64,000 nucleotides of DNA from Morinoia aosen (lineage: Eukaryota; Arthropoda; Malacostraca; Amphipoda; Talitridae): positions 27,894,120-27,958,119 of the forward strand of contig CM059568.1 in NCBI GenBank assembly GCA_030386875.1, in the 5' to 3' direction. Below, piece by piece: positions 47,330 through 56,445 of this stretch (the first letter of the stretch is position 1; each line of letters opens with the position of its first letter). Below the pieces are notes generated by a model. That model saw nothing but the letters and a program-made list of their open reading frames with translations, ran no database searches and was not told the DNA's origin. The position numbers and the translations under genes are program-made.

Positions 47330-47938
47330 AACTTGAAGAAAACTAACGAGATGCTGTCATACAATCATCAAAGATACTGTACTGAACTGTGAATAAGTCA
47401 GGGAATCGGAACTGAAGCGGTGCCTGAGAATACGCATGTGATTTGAAGCTATGATCGTGCTTTGTGCTGTTGGAAACGTTATTAAAAATAGGTTGCATAT
47501 TATCATGTGTATTGATTCAATTGATGCGCAGAGGGTTGGCCAACCCGTATTATTAGGGTAGTATTATCAGGAGGCTATGACGCTCGAATCTTGTTTGGAA
47601 TTCTGGCAGTTGTGTTAGGATCTTGAGAAGGGTAGTTTGTTCAGGGTATCATGTGTGTGCCGCGAGCATAAATTCTTTCCGATAACCTCTCCAGTATTAA
47701 TACATCCCCTCGCAATAGGCCTTCCAGCAATTCAGATGCGCACAGAAACGCGTTGTAAGTGGGTCAGCTCTCGTCGGTGAGTACCGTTTGTTTTAGTATA
47801 TGTACTGTAATGTTAATTAATTTATTGATTTTTGTGTGTTTAGGTTTGTGTCTGGAGGTGTGCCATTCCTCTATTCCGAGAACCTGATCTTCTTGTTAAT
47901 GAAATGTTAACAAGGAGGAGGGCCCATTTCTCGTGACA
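47330..47938. repeat. dispersed ~0.7-kb repeat, LTR-like, copy 2
   Basis: Diverged copy of 15170-15870 in the same orientation, with the same CGGTGAGTACCG motif and the same terminal CTCGTGACA. Similarity to copy 1 stops exactly where the Polinton 1 inverted repeat begins, which supports that boundary. Confidence 0.55.
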
Positions 47939-48117
47939 TAATGGAACTACCAATCAGGGCACAATTCACCCCAATTAGCTTAAAATGGAAATTAATTAAA
48001 AAACAATTTTAAAAAAGATTCATTCTTCGACGAATTTTTGAGTTTCATAAGCCAAAATGAGTTACACAAACGACTAAGTCACTTTTAGATATAAATTTAA
48101 ATTTTCCTAATCTAACC
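47939..48117. repeat. Polinton 1 left terminal inverted repeat
   Basis: Starts TAATGGAACTACCAATCAGG and ends near TAATCTAACC. Inverted match to 63268-63447 with about six substitutions and one indel, so the insertion is fairly recent relative to Polinton 2. Confidence 0.9.
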
Positions 48118-48174
48118 GTATGTAGCATATGAAATAAATTTTACTCCATTCAGGAACATTTCAAAAAAACATTT

Positions 48175-48872
48175 TTAGTTCAACGGTTCAACGGTTTCTC
48201 GTCTCAAAGTATTCTCTAACGATATTAATCTGTTTTTTATATCAGCGTAATCATCCTCCAATTTCTGCGATGACTGTTTCAATTTTTCTATTTCATTTGT
48301 ATTTATGATAGTTTCTCTATCCTGTTCATGAAGATTATTTCTAAAAGTTTCAATGAATGAACTCATATCGTTGAATACTCTCTCGAGATTTGCATAATCT
48401 AATTTCACGTTTTTTATTTCTTCTTCTTCCAAACTCTTTATTTCTTTTTTCAAGAAGTCTGTGTGTTCTAAAGTACCTGTTCGAATCACCTTTATTTTTT
48501 CCTCAGATATTCTACTGTATTCATCGAGATTTGTCATAATTTCCCTGAGTTTTTCTTGAAAACCTGTAGTATTCTCATCTATAGATGTTTGGATGGAATC
48601 ACTTCTGAACTGATAATTTTCATTGATAAGATTTTCTCTTACCTCTATATATTTTCTGAGATGAAGCCTCAAATTTTCCAAAACTTCGTCAACATGTTTT
48701 TTATTCGTAGCATCAAATTCTTCGATTGGAAAAGAAATATTTGCAAGTCTTCTATTATTTAAATCGAAATTTTGATTTTCATCAAGATATTTAAAACCTA
48801 TTCCAGGAGGTCCTGGTTGTGCAGATAAAAATGATTTTTTTCCTTTTGTCCAAAAATATTAACGCCTATCAT
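48175..48872 (-). pseudogene. Polinton 1 fibre-like protein with collagen-like motif, one frameshift
   Basis: Start chosen at the ATG at 48872 because it carries the element's TATAAAAA leader. After about 12 codons a one-base shift in a seven-A run is needed to enter the long frame. That frame has AQPGPPGIGFKYLDENQ, NFDLNNRRLANISFPI and FDATNKKHVDE, followed by about 165 residues of coiled coil to the stop at 48175. The collagen-like PGPPG plus a DATxKKYVD-like motif is a pattern of phage and virus tail or fibre proteins, so I infer a receptor-binding or spike stalk. A homologue lies in Polinton 2. No database check was made. Confidence 0.6.
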
Positions 48873-48880
48873 TTTTTATA
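48870..48880 (-). promoter_or_regulatory. start leader TATAAAAAATG, fibre-like gene
   Basis: Same A-rich leader as the other virion-type genes, with TATA in place of TTTA. It fixes the start codon although a frameshift follows. Confidence 0.6.
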
Positions 48881-48890
48881 CATAGAATTT

Positions 48891-50212
48891 TCAATTCTCT
48901 AAATTTTCTCTAACTCTCATAGATATCAAATTGTTTACTCGGTCACTCAAACTTTCCACTTCCTGGTTTAATTTTACATTTTTATCAGTTTCATTCTGAA
49001 GCATTAATTTGAACTGACTGATTTCATTCTGATTTGAAATAATGTCTCTTGAAAACTCCTGGAAAAGACTTTCTACATCACTCAAGTTCTTAGCTAGTTC
49101 TTCTATTTTTCTTAATGGGACTGACTCTGCTCGTAATTCCATTATAATTTTGTTAAGACCATTGAATTTTTCTTCGCTGGATGAGGTTATGGTTGACTCT
49201 AAATTTTCCAGCTTATTGTCAACTTCAACAAACGAGGGTGCTAAGGCTACTGTTCTTTCCATAACAAAAAGGTTTCTATCACTTAAATCAGTTAGATGTG
49301 CCTCTAAGCTTTTACTTTTTTCTTCAACAGTATTGTTCAGTGTTGATTCTAAACTCTTCAGCTTTTCTTCAATTTGATGATAAGTGATGTCTGCAAGCTC
49401 ATTTCTTTTTCATTCACAACATTAATTATACTAATTTCTTGTTCTTCAACTTTATTACTTATTAATTTGTTCTTTGAATCAATTTGATCATTAATTTTAG
49501 TTTCTAAAGTCTTCAGTTTTTCATCCATTTGATTTTCTATAACTGACTCTTGATTCTTGAAATTCTCTTGAATCTCAGGAATTTTAACATCAATCAAATT
49601 GGTTATCTTAGAGTCCACAAGCTCAAATTTAGCTTCAACTCCTTTAATCTGATCGGTTAATGCTGACTCTTTAGCTAACAGCTTTTCATCAATTCTAGTT
49701 TCAATACCTGACTCTAGACTCTTCAATTTGTCCCCAATCTCTGGAATTTTTACGTCTGTTAGGTTGGTTATGTTTGAATCAATGTTTTCAAATTTAGCAT
49801 CAATTTCATCAATTTTCTTCATCAATGTTGAGTCTATGCTTGATAGTCGTTCATCATTTGAAACAATTTTTGGTTCAAGAGCAACGAACTTTTCAGATAA
49901 ATCATAAATTAACGTCTCTAAGAATTTAACGATTGAGTCTACATCAGAAAATTTCACTTGTAAATCTGTTTTCAGAGTTACATATTTCTCATCATACTCG
50001 TTTATAATTGATTCCAATTCATTTCTTTCATTTTTGAGAGCTTCAATTGTGTCTTTCAATGACTCTATATTAGAATCTTCAAGTAAACTTTTTATTTGCT
50101 CTACATTCTACAAAAGTCCTTCAGAATTATTTTCACTATTTTCATGTTCATGATTTTCTTTACAGGAAGGTAAAAAGACCAACTTTGCTGCATAAATATT
50201 TCCACAAGACAT
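48891..50212 (-). pseudogene. Polinton 1 long coiled-coil protein, broken
   Basis: Begins MSCGNIYAAKLVFLPSCKE at 50212 behind a TTTAAAAA leader. An in-frame TAG follows after codon 34 (50108-50110), then about 233 open codons of heptad-rich sequence (50059-49358). A frameshift near 49375 leads to the final 123 residues ending at 48891. Internal repeats of about 54 residues are visible (KFENIDSNITNLTDVKIPEI and KFELVDSKITNLIDVKIPEI). It is predicted to be a long rod. Its stop lies 18 bp from the fibre-like start, so the two were probably expressed together. Function is inferred only as structural; a homologue exists in Polinton 2. Confidence 0.7.
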
Positions 50213-50220
50213 TTTTTAAA
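50210..50220 (-). promoter_or_regulatory. start leader TTTAAAAAATG, coiled-coil gene
   Basis: TTTAAAAA directly precedes the ATG. The Polinton 2 homologue keeps a related TTAAAGAAAATA at the same point. Confidence 0.65.
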
Positions 50221-50247
50221 GAAAAAAAATTGACTGTAGTTTATTTT

Positions 50248-52229
50248 CTAAAAACTAGTTGGGGTTTTATACAGATCTAAAAGAATTGCATGAAAGCTTT
50301 CATTTTCTAAACGCTTCAGCATTTCTAGACATAAATGTCCACAAATTACATCACCTATTTTCTGGATTATGTAAGTAGAGAAAATTATATCAACACAATC
50401 TGTTGAGTAGTCTTTAAGGACACCGTCTAGGTAGAAATCAGGTTATGTGTTGATTTTCTGTTTATATATGCATCTTATAGAGAATTTCCTTGCGCTTCCA
50501 TTGGTACTTTTCTTTTTCGTCTACTCCGAATAGTGCGCCCACCAGAGGGCGGGAAAGCGATGGGGGTGGAGTGACCTTGAACCCTCCCCCCTCATTATTG
50601 GGAGTCAATTGAGCGTTTCTCTGCGGGAATGGCATTATAGTTCGTTAATGGGCTACTCAAAGTGCTTCCATTATTCAAACAAAACATTCTAACGCTGAAT
50701 AAACATTTTTTTTATAATTTTTGACAATTTCAGAATTTAGTTGTCCTGCCGTATCCATGATACCGCAGCTTTCATTCATAGCTCGATAACAGCTGCAGTA
50801 TCATAGCTACAGCTATGGCGAGCACACCAATCCAAAGGGTTTGAAAAGAGCTATAAAACAAAGGAGTTGACTTGACAAAAAAACGTATTTTGGTCGAAAA
50901 AAAATGAAAAATTGAAAAAAATTAATTGTTTTCATGAATTACACCTATTCTCTTTTGTTGTATATTTTTTCTCAGAGTTACAGAGCTACAGCAATGTAAA
51001 TTATATCAATCGAAAGGGCTTGAAAAGAGCTACAAACGCTCAAGAGTTCATTGTAGAAAACCCTGTAGTTCAAAAGATAAAAAGAAAAACAATTTTTTTT
51101 GTGAAAAAACTCGTTTTTATGGAAACTTGATAATTGGTTTCTCAAATGCTACTACTTCCACAATTTTAGAGCTACGAGAATAGTTTATATACCATTCGAT
51201 AGGGCTCAGCAAGGTGTATCCTGGCGCAATAGCATTTTTTGATAAATTCATTATTTTGAAAATTACACGAGATGAAAAAAAAATGAAAAAAAGTTCATTT
51301 TTTTTTTCAAAATCCACAAAAAAAAATTATCGAAATTCCCTATTGCGAGTGGTTATATAGACATCTAAGCAATCTAAAAACGAAGTACTGGTTCTGTAAC
51401 TTCAAAATTGTAGAAGTAGTAGGATTTTAAAAAAACCCCTATTTTATCATATTTTTTCGAAAATAAAAAAAAATCCAGTGCAGATACAAAAATTTTGTCG
51501 AAATAACAAATGATATTTGGATCATTTCACACCTACTGTGAAAATTTCAGAGAAATCCATCTATAAACAACGGACTTTTTTTTTACCTAGACGGTGTCCT
51601 TAAATTCAATTGGATAAATCAAACCATAACTGTCAAAGTAATAACATATGTTATCTTTCTTATACCAACAAGTCCAATGCGTTCCTAATCCTTTTTCAGT
51701 GTCTAAGTTTAGGATTCCGCATTCCGTTTCTAGAGGGTGTTTAGGTAAATTATCTCTCATGTAAATACCTCGAAAATTCGGAATTTTCAATATATTTATG
51801 TAGTATTCCAAATCATGTTTAGATAATGGTTGGTTAGGTATTACTTCTTTGGTGGTTTCAAGTAGAGACCCTTTCCACAAGGTTTTTTTTTCTCGGAGTT
51901 ATCCGTATACCTGATCCTTTTTTACTTTCCATTGCTTCATTGTGCCTTTTAGTTTCTGACAAGAGTTTATCATCAGCTTTTTTCTTATTGACTGCCGATG
52001 CTATTGCAGCAGCACCTCCAGCCAAAGAGCCAGCAGCCCCAAGGCCAGCTAATAAAGCTGGAATTGTAAATATAAAACCCCCTTTCGTCGCAGTATCTTT
52101 GGAAACAAAAGAAGTCATTGTCTTTTTACAAATAATACACATACCTTTGACCAGTATCTTATTGTTCTTTGTAATTAAATATTGAGGATTATCAGTATCA
52201 GTTTTCTTCTTACACTTTACACAATACAT
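50248..52229 (-). pseudogene. Polinton 1 DUF5679-hydrophobic-adenain protease, frameshifted and split by a transposon
   Basis: Starts MYCVKCKKKTDTDNPQYL at 52229: a CxxC/CxxC zinc-ribbon (DUF5679-like), then a hydrophobic Gly/Ala segment (IPALLAGLGAAGSLAGGAAA) that could insert in a membrane. At a nine-A run (51884-51892) the frame must shift +1 to enter the protease. That part has NFRGIYMRDNLPK, ECGILNLD and GTHWTCWY (catalytic His; partner Asp in YFDSYG). A TTAA element (50418-51599) then interrupts the gene. The last part (50417-50248) carries the catalytic cysteine block DVICGHLCLEML and ends at 50248. Adenain-type enzymes process capsid precursors. Both lesions disable it as read. Confidence 0.8.
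50418..51599 (-). mobile_element. non-autonomous TTAA-site DNA element, copy B, inside the protease gene
   Basis: Flanked by TTAA on both sides (50414-50417, 51600-51603), with perfect 16-bp inverted ends GGACACCGTCTAGGTA. It is inverted relative to copy A at 13310-14497 and shares the same internal units and hairpin. No transposase is encoded. Its insertion site is within a codon-rich part of the protease, between the catalytic His/Asp block and the catalytic Cys block. Confidence 0.9.
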
Positions 52230-52237
52230 TTTTTAAA
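52227..52237 (-). promoter_or_regulatory. start leader TTTAAAAAATG, DUF5679/protease gene
   Basis: Leader directly before the ATG at 52229. Confidence 0.65.
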
Positions 52238-52264
52238 CATTATTATGTGAATATATTTTAATTT

Positions 52265-53533
52265 TTAGTAGTTTAAACTCATTTTATCACCGTCAGATTG
52301 CAATCGAATTACTCTGTCAGATAGAATCAGTGCATATGCATGTGTATCATCAGGAACATTGGTTTTAAATTCTGCTTTAATTTTAATATCAATTGTAGTT
52401 TCCTTGATACGTTCATTTTGTCTGCTGATATCAAACACATAGATGGGATACAAATATTTAAAGTGTCTGTATTCGATAGCACAATTTTCATTAGGTACAT
52501 AATCTATTAACATCTTATAAGCTGTAGCATAATTGTTAGAATCGAAATCGATCTGTAAATTGTGATCAGGGTATCGTTCATTATTCAGCTGAACACATGC
52601 ATTCGTCAAGTTACAATGATCGAAAAATGCATTGTTTACAGCTTGTGAATTAGCTTTCTTAGTTTGGAACGCTAAAATTATATATCGAGGTCTTTGAGTT
52701 CCTGAATTTGGAGTTAAAGTCCAATCTAAGAATTTCTGTTGAGAGTTTACAATGGTTTGTTCCAATTGTCTATTCAAATAAGGAATAGGTAATGTTATTT
52801 TATCCTTAATTTGATGATATAGCTTTATTTTATATTCATCAGACAGTTTGTAAGCTGGCATTTTCCAAATTAATTTTGTAATAGTAATTTTACCATCAAC
52901 TACTTTATCTTGCTGGTTTGCATCTTTCTCATCTGATTTGAATATAGCATTAGAATTATCACCTCTTCTTAAAGTCAGAGCATGTTTCACTCCATAAATT
53001 ACCTTCTTATAATTTTCACAAAATCCAAACACATGTTCAAGTGGAATAGCAGCGCTGAATTTCCCATTAGCTGAACTTAAGTAGTCATTTCGATCGCTAA
53101 ATCCTTCGTTTGATTTTTCATTCTTCTTAGTATCGACGCTCCAGAAAAATATCATGTTTTCTTTAACATTTCGGGGATAGCTAACTAATCCTTTTAGAGT
53201 TGTTGTAATTCCAGGGTAACTATAACCTTCAATTTCTTCGTCTCCAATTCTGTAAGAAACTCTATCAAACAAATGCATTAATCCATTGTTGATTATTGTT
53301 ATTTTTTCATCTTTAAAATTATAATCACTTCCATCTTCTTTATTCAAAGCTCCTTCTATATAAATAAAACTTTTACTAGGTAATACAAACTGATCTTGAT
53401 TCTGGATAATGATCTTGATATCGTTATGTTCACGGTTCAGATCAGTACCTATTTGTGGTTCATAGTTATGCGTTTCAATTTTTTCAATTGATTCATCAAC
53501 TTTAATGTTTTCATTCCATCTTAAAGAATCCAT
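52265..53533 (-). CDS. Polinton 1 major capsid protein, double jelly roll, intact
   Basis: 422-residue uninterrupted frame starting at an ATG behind the TTTAAAAA leader. It resembles the double-jelly-roll capsid family annotated in many arthropod genomes and in Polintons. Conserved-looking stretches are the N-terminal FVLPSKSFIYIEG, MHLFDRVSYRIGDEEIEGY with LKGLVSYPRN, YGVKHALTLRRGDN, FDHCNLTNACVQLNNERYP and the C-terminal DDTHAYALILSDRVIRL. Length is within the usual range of about 400-600 residues, at the short side. It would trimerise into capsomers of an icosahedral virion. The gene sits between the penton-type gene (25 bp upstream) and the DUF5679/protease gene (35 bp downstream). A decayed homologue lies in Polinton 2. 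The family assignment is by recognition, not by structure prediction. Confidence 0.8.
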   Translation of the reverse strand: MDSLRWNENIKVDESIEKIETHNYEPQIGTDLNREHNDIKIIIQNQDQFVLPSKSFIYIEGALNKEDGSDYNFKDEKITIINNGLMHLFDRVSYRIGDEEIEGYSYPGITTTLKGLVSYPRNVKENMIFFWSVDTKKNEKSNEGFSDRNDYLSSANGKFSAAIPLEHVFGFCENYKKVIYGVKHALTLRRGDNSNAIFKSDEKDANQQDKVVDGKITITKLIWKMPAYKLSDEYKIKLYHQIKDKITLPIPYLNRQLEQTIVNSQQKFLDWTLTPNSGTQRPRYIILAFQTKKANSQAVNNAFFDHCNLTNACVQLNNERYPDHNLQIDFDSNNYATAYKMLIDYVPNENCAIEYRHFKYLYPIYVFDISRQNERIKETTIDIKIKAEFKTNVPDDTHAYALILSDRVIRLQSDGDKMSLNY

Positions 53534-53541
53534 TTTTTAAA
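53531..53541 (-). promoter_or_regulatory. start leader TTTAAAAAATG, capsid gene
   Basis: Leader directly before the capsid ATG. It also fills most of the 25-bp gap to the penton-type stop codon. Confidence 0.7.
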
Positions 53542-53558
53542 GATAATTTTAAGTTATC

Positions 53559-54257
53559 TTAATTTCTAGACCTTAGGTGTAATCGAACAGTTACTTCTTC
53601 ACCTCTAGTATTCAGAGCATGTCCATTTTGATCAGTAAGCCAAATTCTCAAATCATAGAGTAAAGGTTGATATATCGGTAGATAAATTGGTTTATTTGTA
53701 TTTTCTACAATTTTATATCCCGGTGGGACGTTTGGGAAAAAGGAATATAAAATATTATGCAAAGAACCGTTAAGGTATGAGCCGTTAATTGCACTACAAT
53801 GAACGAGTATTGCGTTAACAGACATTATGTTCACTATATTTATACTTTCATGTTCTCCAACACCTTCTAAGATAATTTCTCCAAATCCCAACATTGTATT
53901 TAAAGATTTTTCTTTATTGAAAAATACTTTTAACGTAGATGAATGGAGAACTATGACGCATTTCAAAGTTTTAGTATTTGCTTTGATTTCAATAAAGCCT
54001 GCCAATGTTTTTTGAATGAATTCGTTTACACTTTCTATTTCATAACATCCTGTTGGAAGTGTAATTACATTTTCAACACCATTTAATTCATAATAAAATT
54101 TATTATTATTTTCATCAATGTTAGGAATAGAATGATACATGTCTAACCCAACCAGTGCCATTTCGTGAAATTTATTTTTGTTCAATTCTATTGCTGGACT
54201 AAAGTTTATATTTATGTCACTTTTTCTTTCACTAATTACAATGCTTTGAGGTTCCAT
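53559..54257 (-). CDS. Polinton 1 penton-type (minor capsid) protein, intact
   Basis: 232-residue open frame from an ATG behind the TTTAAAAA leader. Visible features are KFHEMALVGLDMYHSIPNI near the N-terminus, a TLPTGCYEIESVNEFI block, NIVNIMSVNAILVHCSAING in the middle and PPGYKIVENTNKPIYLPIY, ending in a basic LHLRSRN tail. Size, beta-rich composition and position beside the capsid gene fit the single-jelly-roll penton proteins of Polintons, which occupy the capsid vertices. Orthologous remnants exist in Polinton 2. It could alternatively be another minor virion protein; the penton call rests mainly on size and synteny. Confidence 0.65.
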   Translation of the reverse strand: MEPQSIVISERKSDININFSPAIELNKNKFHEMALVGLDMYHSIPNIDENNNKFYYELNGVENVITLPTGCYEIESVNEFIQKTLAGFIEIKANTKTLKCVIVLHSSTLKVFFNKEKSLNTMLGFGEIILEGVGEHESINIVNIMSVNAILVHCSAINGSYLNGSLHNILYSFFPNVPPGYKIVENTNKPIYLPIYQPLLYDLRIWLTDQNGHALNTRGEEVTVRLHLRSRN

Positions 54258-55345
54258 TTTTTAAACAATAAATCATCAAACACCTTTACTTCAGCAGTAT
54301 TTAATAGACCTTGCTTTAAAAGTTCATGCGTAAGTATTTGCAGTTCATTAAAAACTCCTGTATTTCCAGCGGTAAACGAACCGAACAATAACTGGTGTCT
54401 TTTTACAAGATCATTGATGTTAGATGGTAATACAATAATACCTGATCCTGAAACGTCTGAATCCTCTTTGTGAGGATGACGAGGAGGTATAGGAGAAGAT
54501 GTAGGAGAAGGTATAGGAGTAGGATTTGGTCTAAAAGTAGACCTTAGTGACGGGTCGAAAATTGGTCTCTGACTTGTTGAAGGAATTTTGTGTCGACTAA
54601 AAATTGAGGATTCTACTACTCTTGAGCTGAAAGGACTTGGTTCAGGGCTTGATTCACGACTTGATTTACGACTTGATGGAGTTGCTGATCTAATTGTTTC
54701 AACTGCATCTTGAGCTTTTTTTCGTTGAACTATTCGATAGAAGGGTTTGATAAATTTAGAATATTTCTCACCCCTATTTGCTTTTATGGTACCGTCTTCC
54801 TTCAAATAAGCATCAGTCGAATTTAACATATCATAATAATTATTTTTATCTTCGTCCCTAAAGTCAATAGGATTTTGCTTTGTTAATAATTCCCATAATC
54901 CAGTTGTGCCTTCGTATATTCTATCTCCAATTTTCAAATAATTACCCAAAATATCTACCTTCTTATTTTCTAGCATAACTTTACTTCCATCCCAACGAAT
55001 GCCATAAGCTTTGTCATACTCATTTCCATGTTTCCATGCAAAATGCAAGAAATCCAATGCGATAGGCCCAACTACAGTGTTGGATTCAGAATATGGCAAA
55101 GCTAGTTTCTCAACAGGTTTTCCTTGGATAGATTCAAGTTTTTCATGAGGTATATCTTTTATTGCCAACCTAGTTTGTTTAGTTTCGTCAACAATTTTAG
55201 ATAAAGGTTCAATCAATGGTTTGTAAACTTTTTTAACATCATGGTATAAATCTTATTCGAATATTCTATCATTTGTGAAATGCTTTTTCAAACTCTTTGC
55301 TAAGTTTAGTAAATCTGATTTAGTTTTGATATCAATCAACGCCAT
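54236..55345 (-). pseudogene. Polinton 1 DUF8207-domain protein, one in-frame stop
   Basis: The true start is inferred at the ATG at 55345 behind the TTTAAAAA leader (MALIDIKTKSDLLN). One TAA stop occurs after codon 30 (about 55253), then about 326 open codons follow. The centre carries the domain recognised as DUF8207 in insect Polinton-like proteins (GPIALDFLHFAWKHGNEYDK; YGIRWDGSKVML; KIGDRIYEGTTGLWELLT). After it comes a Ser/Pro-rich region (about 54680-54480; SPEPSPFSS, PTPIPSPTSSPIPP), then a C-terminal KRHQLLFGSFTAGNTGVF block that is also kept in Polinton 2. The function is unknown. It overlaps the penton-type start by 22 bp. Confidence 0.7.
54255..54265 (-). promoter_or_regulatory. 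start leader TTTAAAAAATG, penton-type gene
   Basis: Leader directly before the ATG at 54257, and inside the 3' end of the DUF8207 gene. Confidence 0.65.
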
Positions 55346-55353
55346 TTTTTAAA
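55343..55353 (-). promoter_or_regulatory. start leader TTTAAAAAATG, DUF8207 gene
   Basis: Leader directly before the inferred ATG at 55345; it is the main reason for extending the gene past the in-frame stop. Confidence 0.6.
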
Positions 55354-55389
55354 GAGAAAAATTCAAAAAGACTTTAACTTAATATAAGT

Positions 55390-56445
55390 TCACTCTGAAC
55401 TGACATTAAGTTCAGTTGCTGAGATCCATGAAAGTTCATCATAACCTTTCCACTTGACCAGAAGTTTTCCTTTACTCTTCTTGCGAATTTTCTCAATTGC
55501 ATAAACATCACTAGTATATTTTGATAGTTCTTGTTCATAAGAACTTCCTTTTATTTCTTCACCATCCATATCTTTAAATCTATAAGTAATTGGTTCAGTA
55601 GACAGTATTTCGGATACAATGAATAACTCATTAGTGAAATTTGGCAAATAACCCTTCCGAAAGTCTTTCCGTTTCTTGCTTATTCTTACTCTATCCCCAA
55701 TTTTGAGTTTCGGTGATGTGAAAGTTGGTTCGGTTGGAGGGAATAAGTTATCATAAACCTTTTTACTGTTCTTTTCCAATGATGCTTGGTTAGGTGTCAT
55801 TTTTATTGTTCTATGATAGCTATTATTGTAATTTTGATTAAATCTTGTAAAACATTCACCCATTTTTTAGTTTTCATGTGTGTAAAATATTTTCACATTT
55901 TAGTTTTTAACGTCCTGTTGAAGCGTTCCACAACTTGAGCTTTGGTTTCATTTTCTGAACTAAACCACTGAATTTTATGTTTCTTGAATAGTTCTTGAGT
56001 GGATTTATTTGTAAACTCTAATCCTTTATCTGTTTGAACTTTAGAAGGAATTCGTATTTTAAATAGTTTTTGAAAAGAAGTTTTGATTTCTTCACCTGTC
56101 TTCTTACTTATTGGAATCGCCCATGCATATTTACTGAAAATGTCAATTACTGTTAAAATGTAGTTTTTTCCTTGATCTTTATAGTTTTGCATGTCAACCA
56201 AATCAGCTTGCCATTGATCATCAATTTTTGATACCTTCACCCTTCTCGTTTTGAAATTATGTTTTATTGGTTTATGTAGAGTGTGAGTTTTTTGAGTTTC
56301 TTACAAATTTCGTATGAGAGTTGAAGATAAGCCGGATTTTTTAACAAGTTGATTCATTCCAGTATAACCAGTCTTTGGATTATAATATAAGTCATTCAAG
56401 ATTTTATCGCTCACATCAGTGAGCGTGTTTGATAGTTTTTTGTCG
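55390..56445 (-). pseudogene. Polinton 1 integrase with chromodomain, broken
   Basis: The N-terminal part (56445-56300) reads KILNDLYYNPKTGYTGMNQL, up to a stop near 56300. The catalytic core (56240-55893) shows QWQADLVDMQNYKDQGKNYI (first catalytic Asp), VQTDKGLEF (second Asp, T-D-x-G) and ENETKAQVVERFNRTLK (catalytic Glu). A TGA where Trp is expected follows (KTKM-stop-KYF), plus a frameshift, then 55863-55390 completes the core (NSYHRTIKMTPNQA). An SH3-like region (KIGDRVRISKKRKDF) and a C-terminal chromodomain (YAIEKIRKKSKGKLLVKWKG) follow. The enzyme would insert the element; chromodomains bind histone marks. At least three lesions. Confidence 0.85.

Noticed and set aside
51884..51892. 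Programmed -1 frameshift between DUF5679 and protease
   Set aside because: The A run ending in AAC resembles a slippery site, but the protease is in the +1 frame, so canonical -1 slippage would not reach it. A one-base indel is simpler.
53827..54473. Plus-strand frames opposite the penton-type and DUF8207 genes
   Set aside because: They are antisense shadows of the minus-strand genes.
55850..55870. CTAAAAAATGGG near 55863 as another gene start
   Set aside because: It resembles the leader but lies within integrase coding sequence, between core and C-terminal parts.
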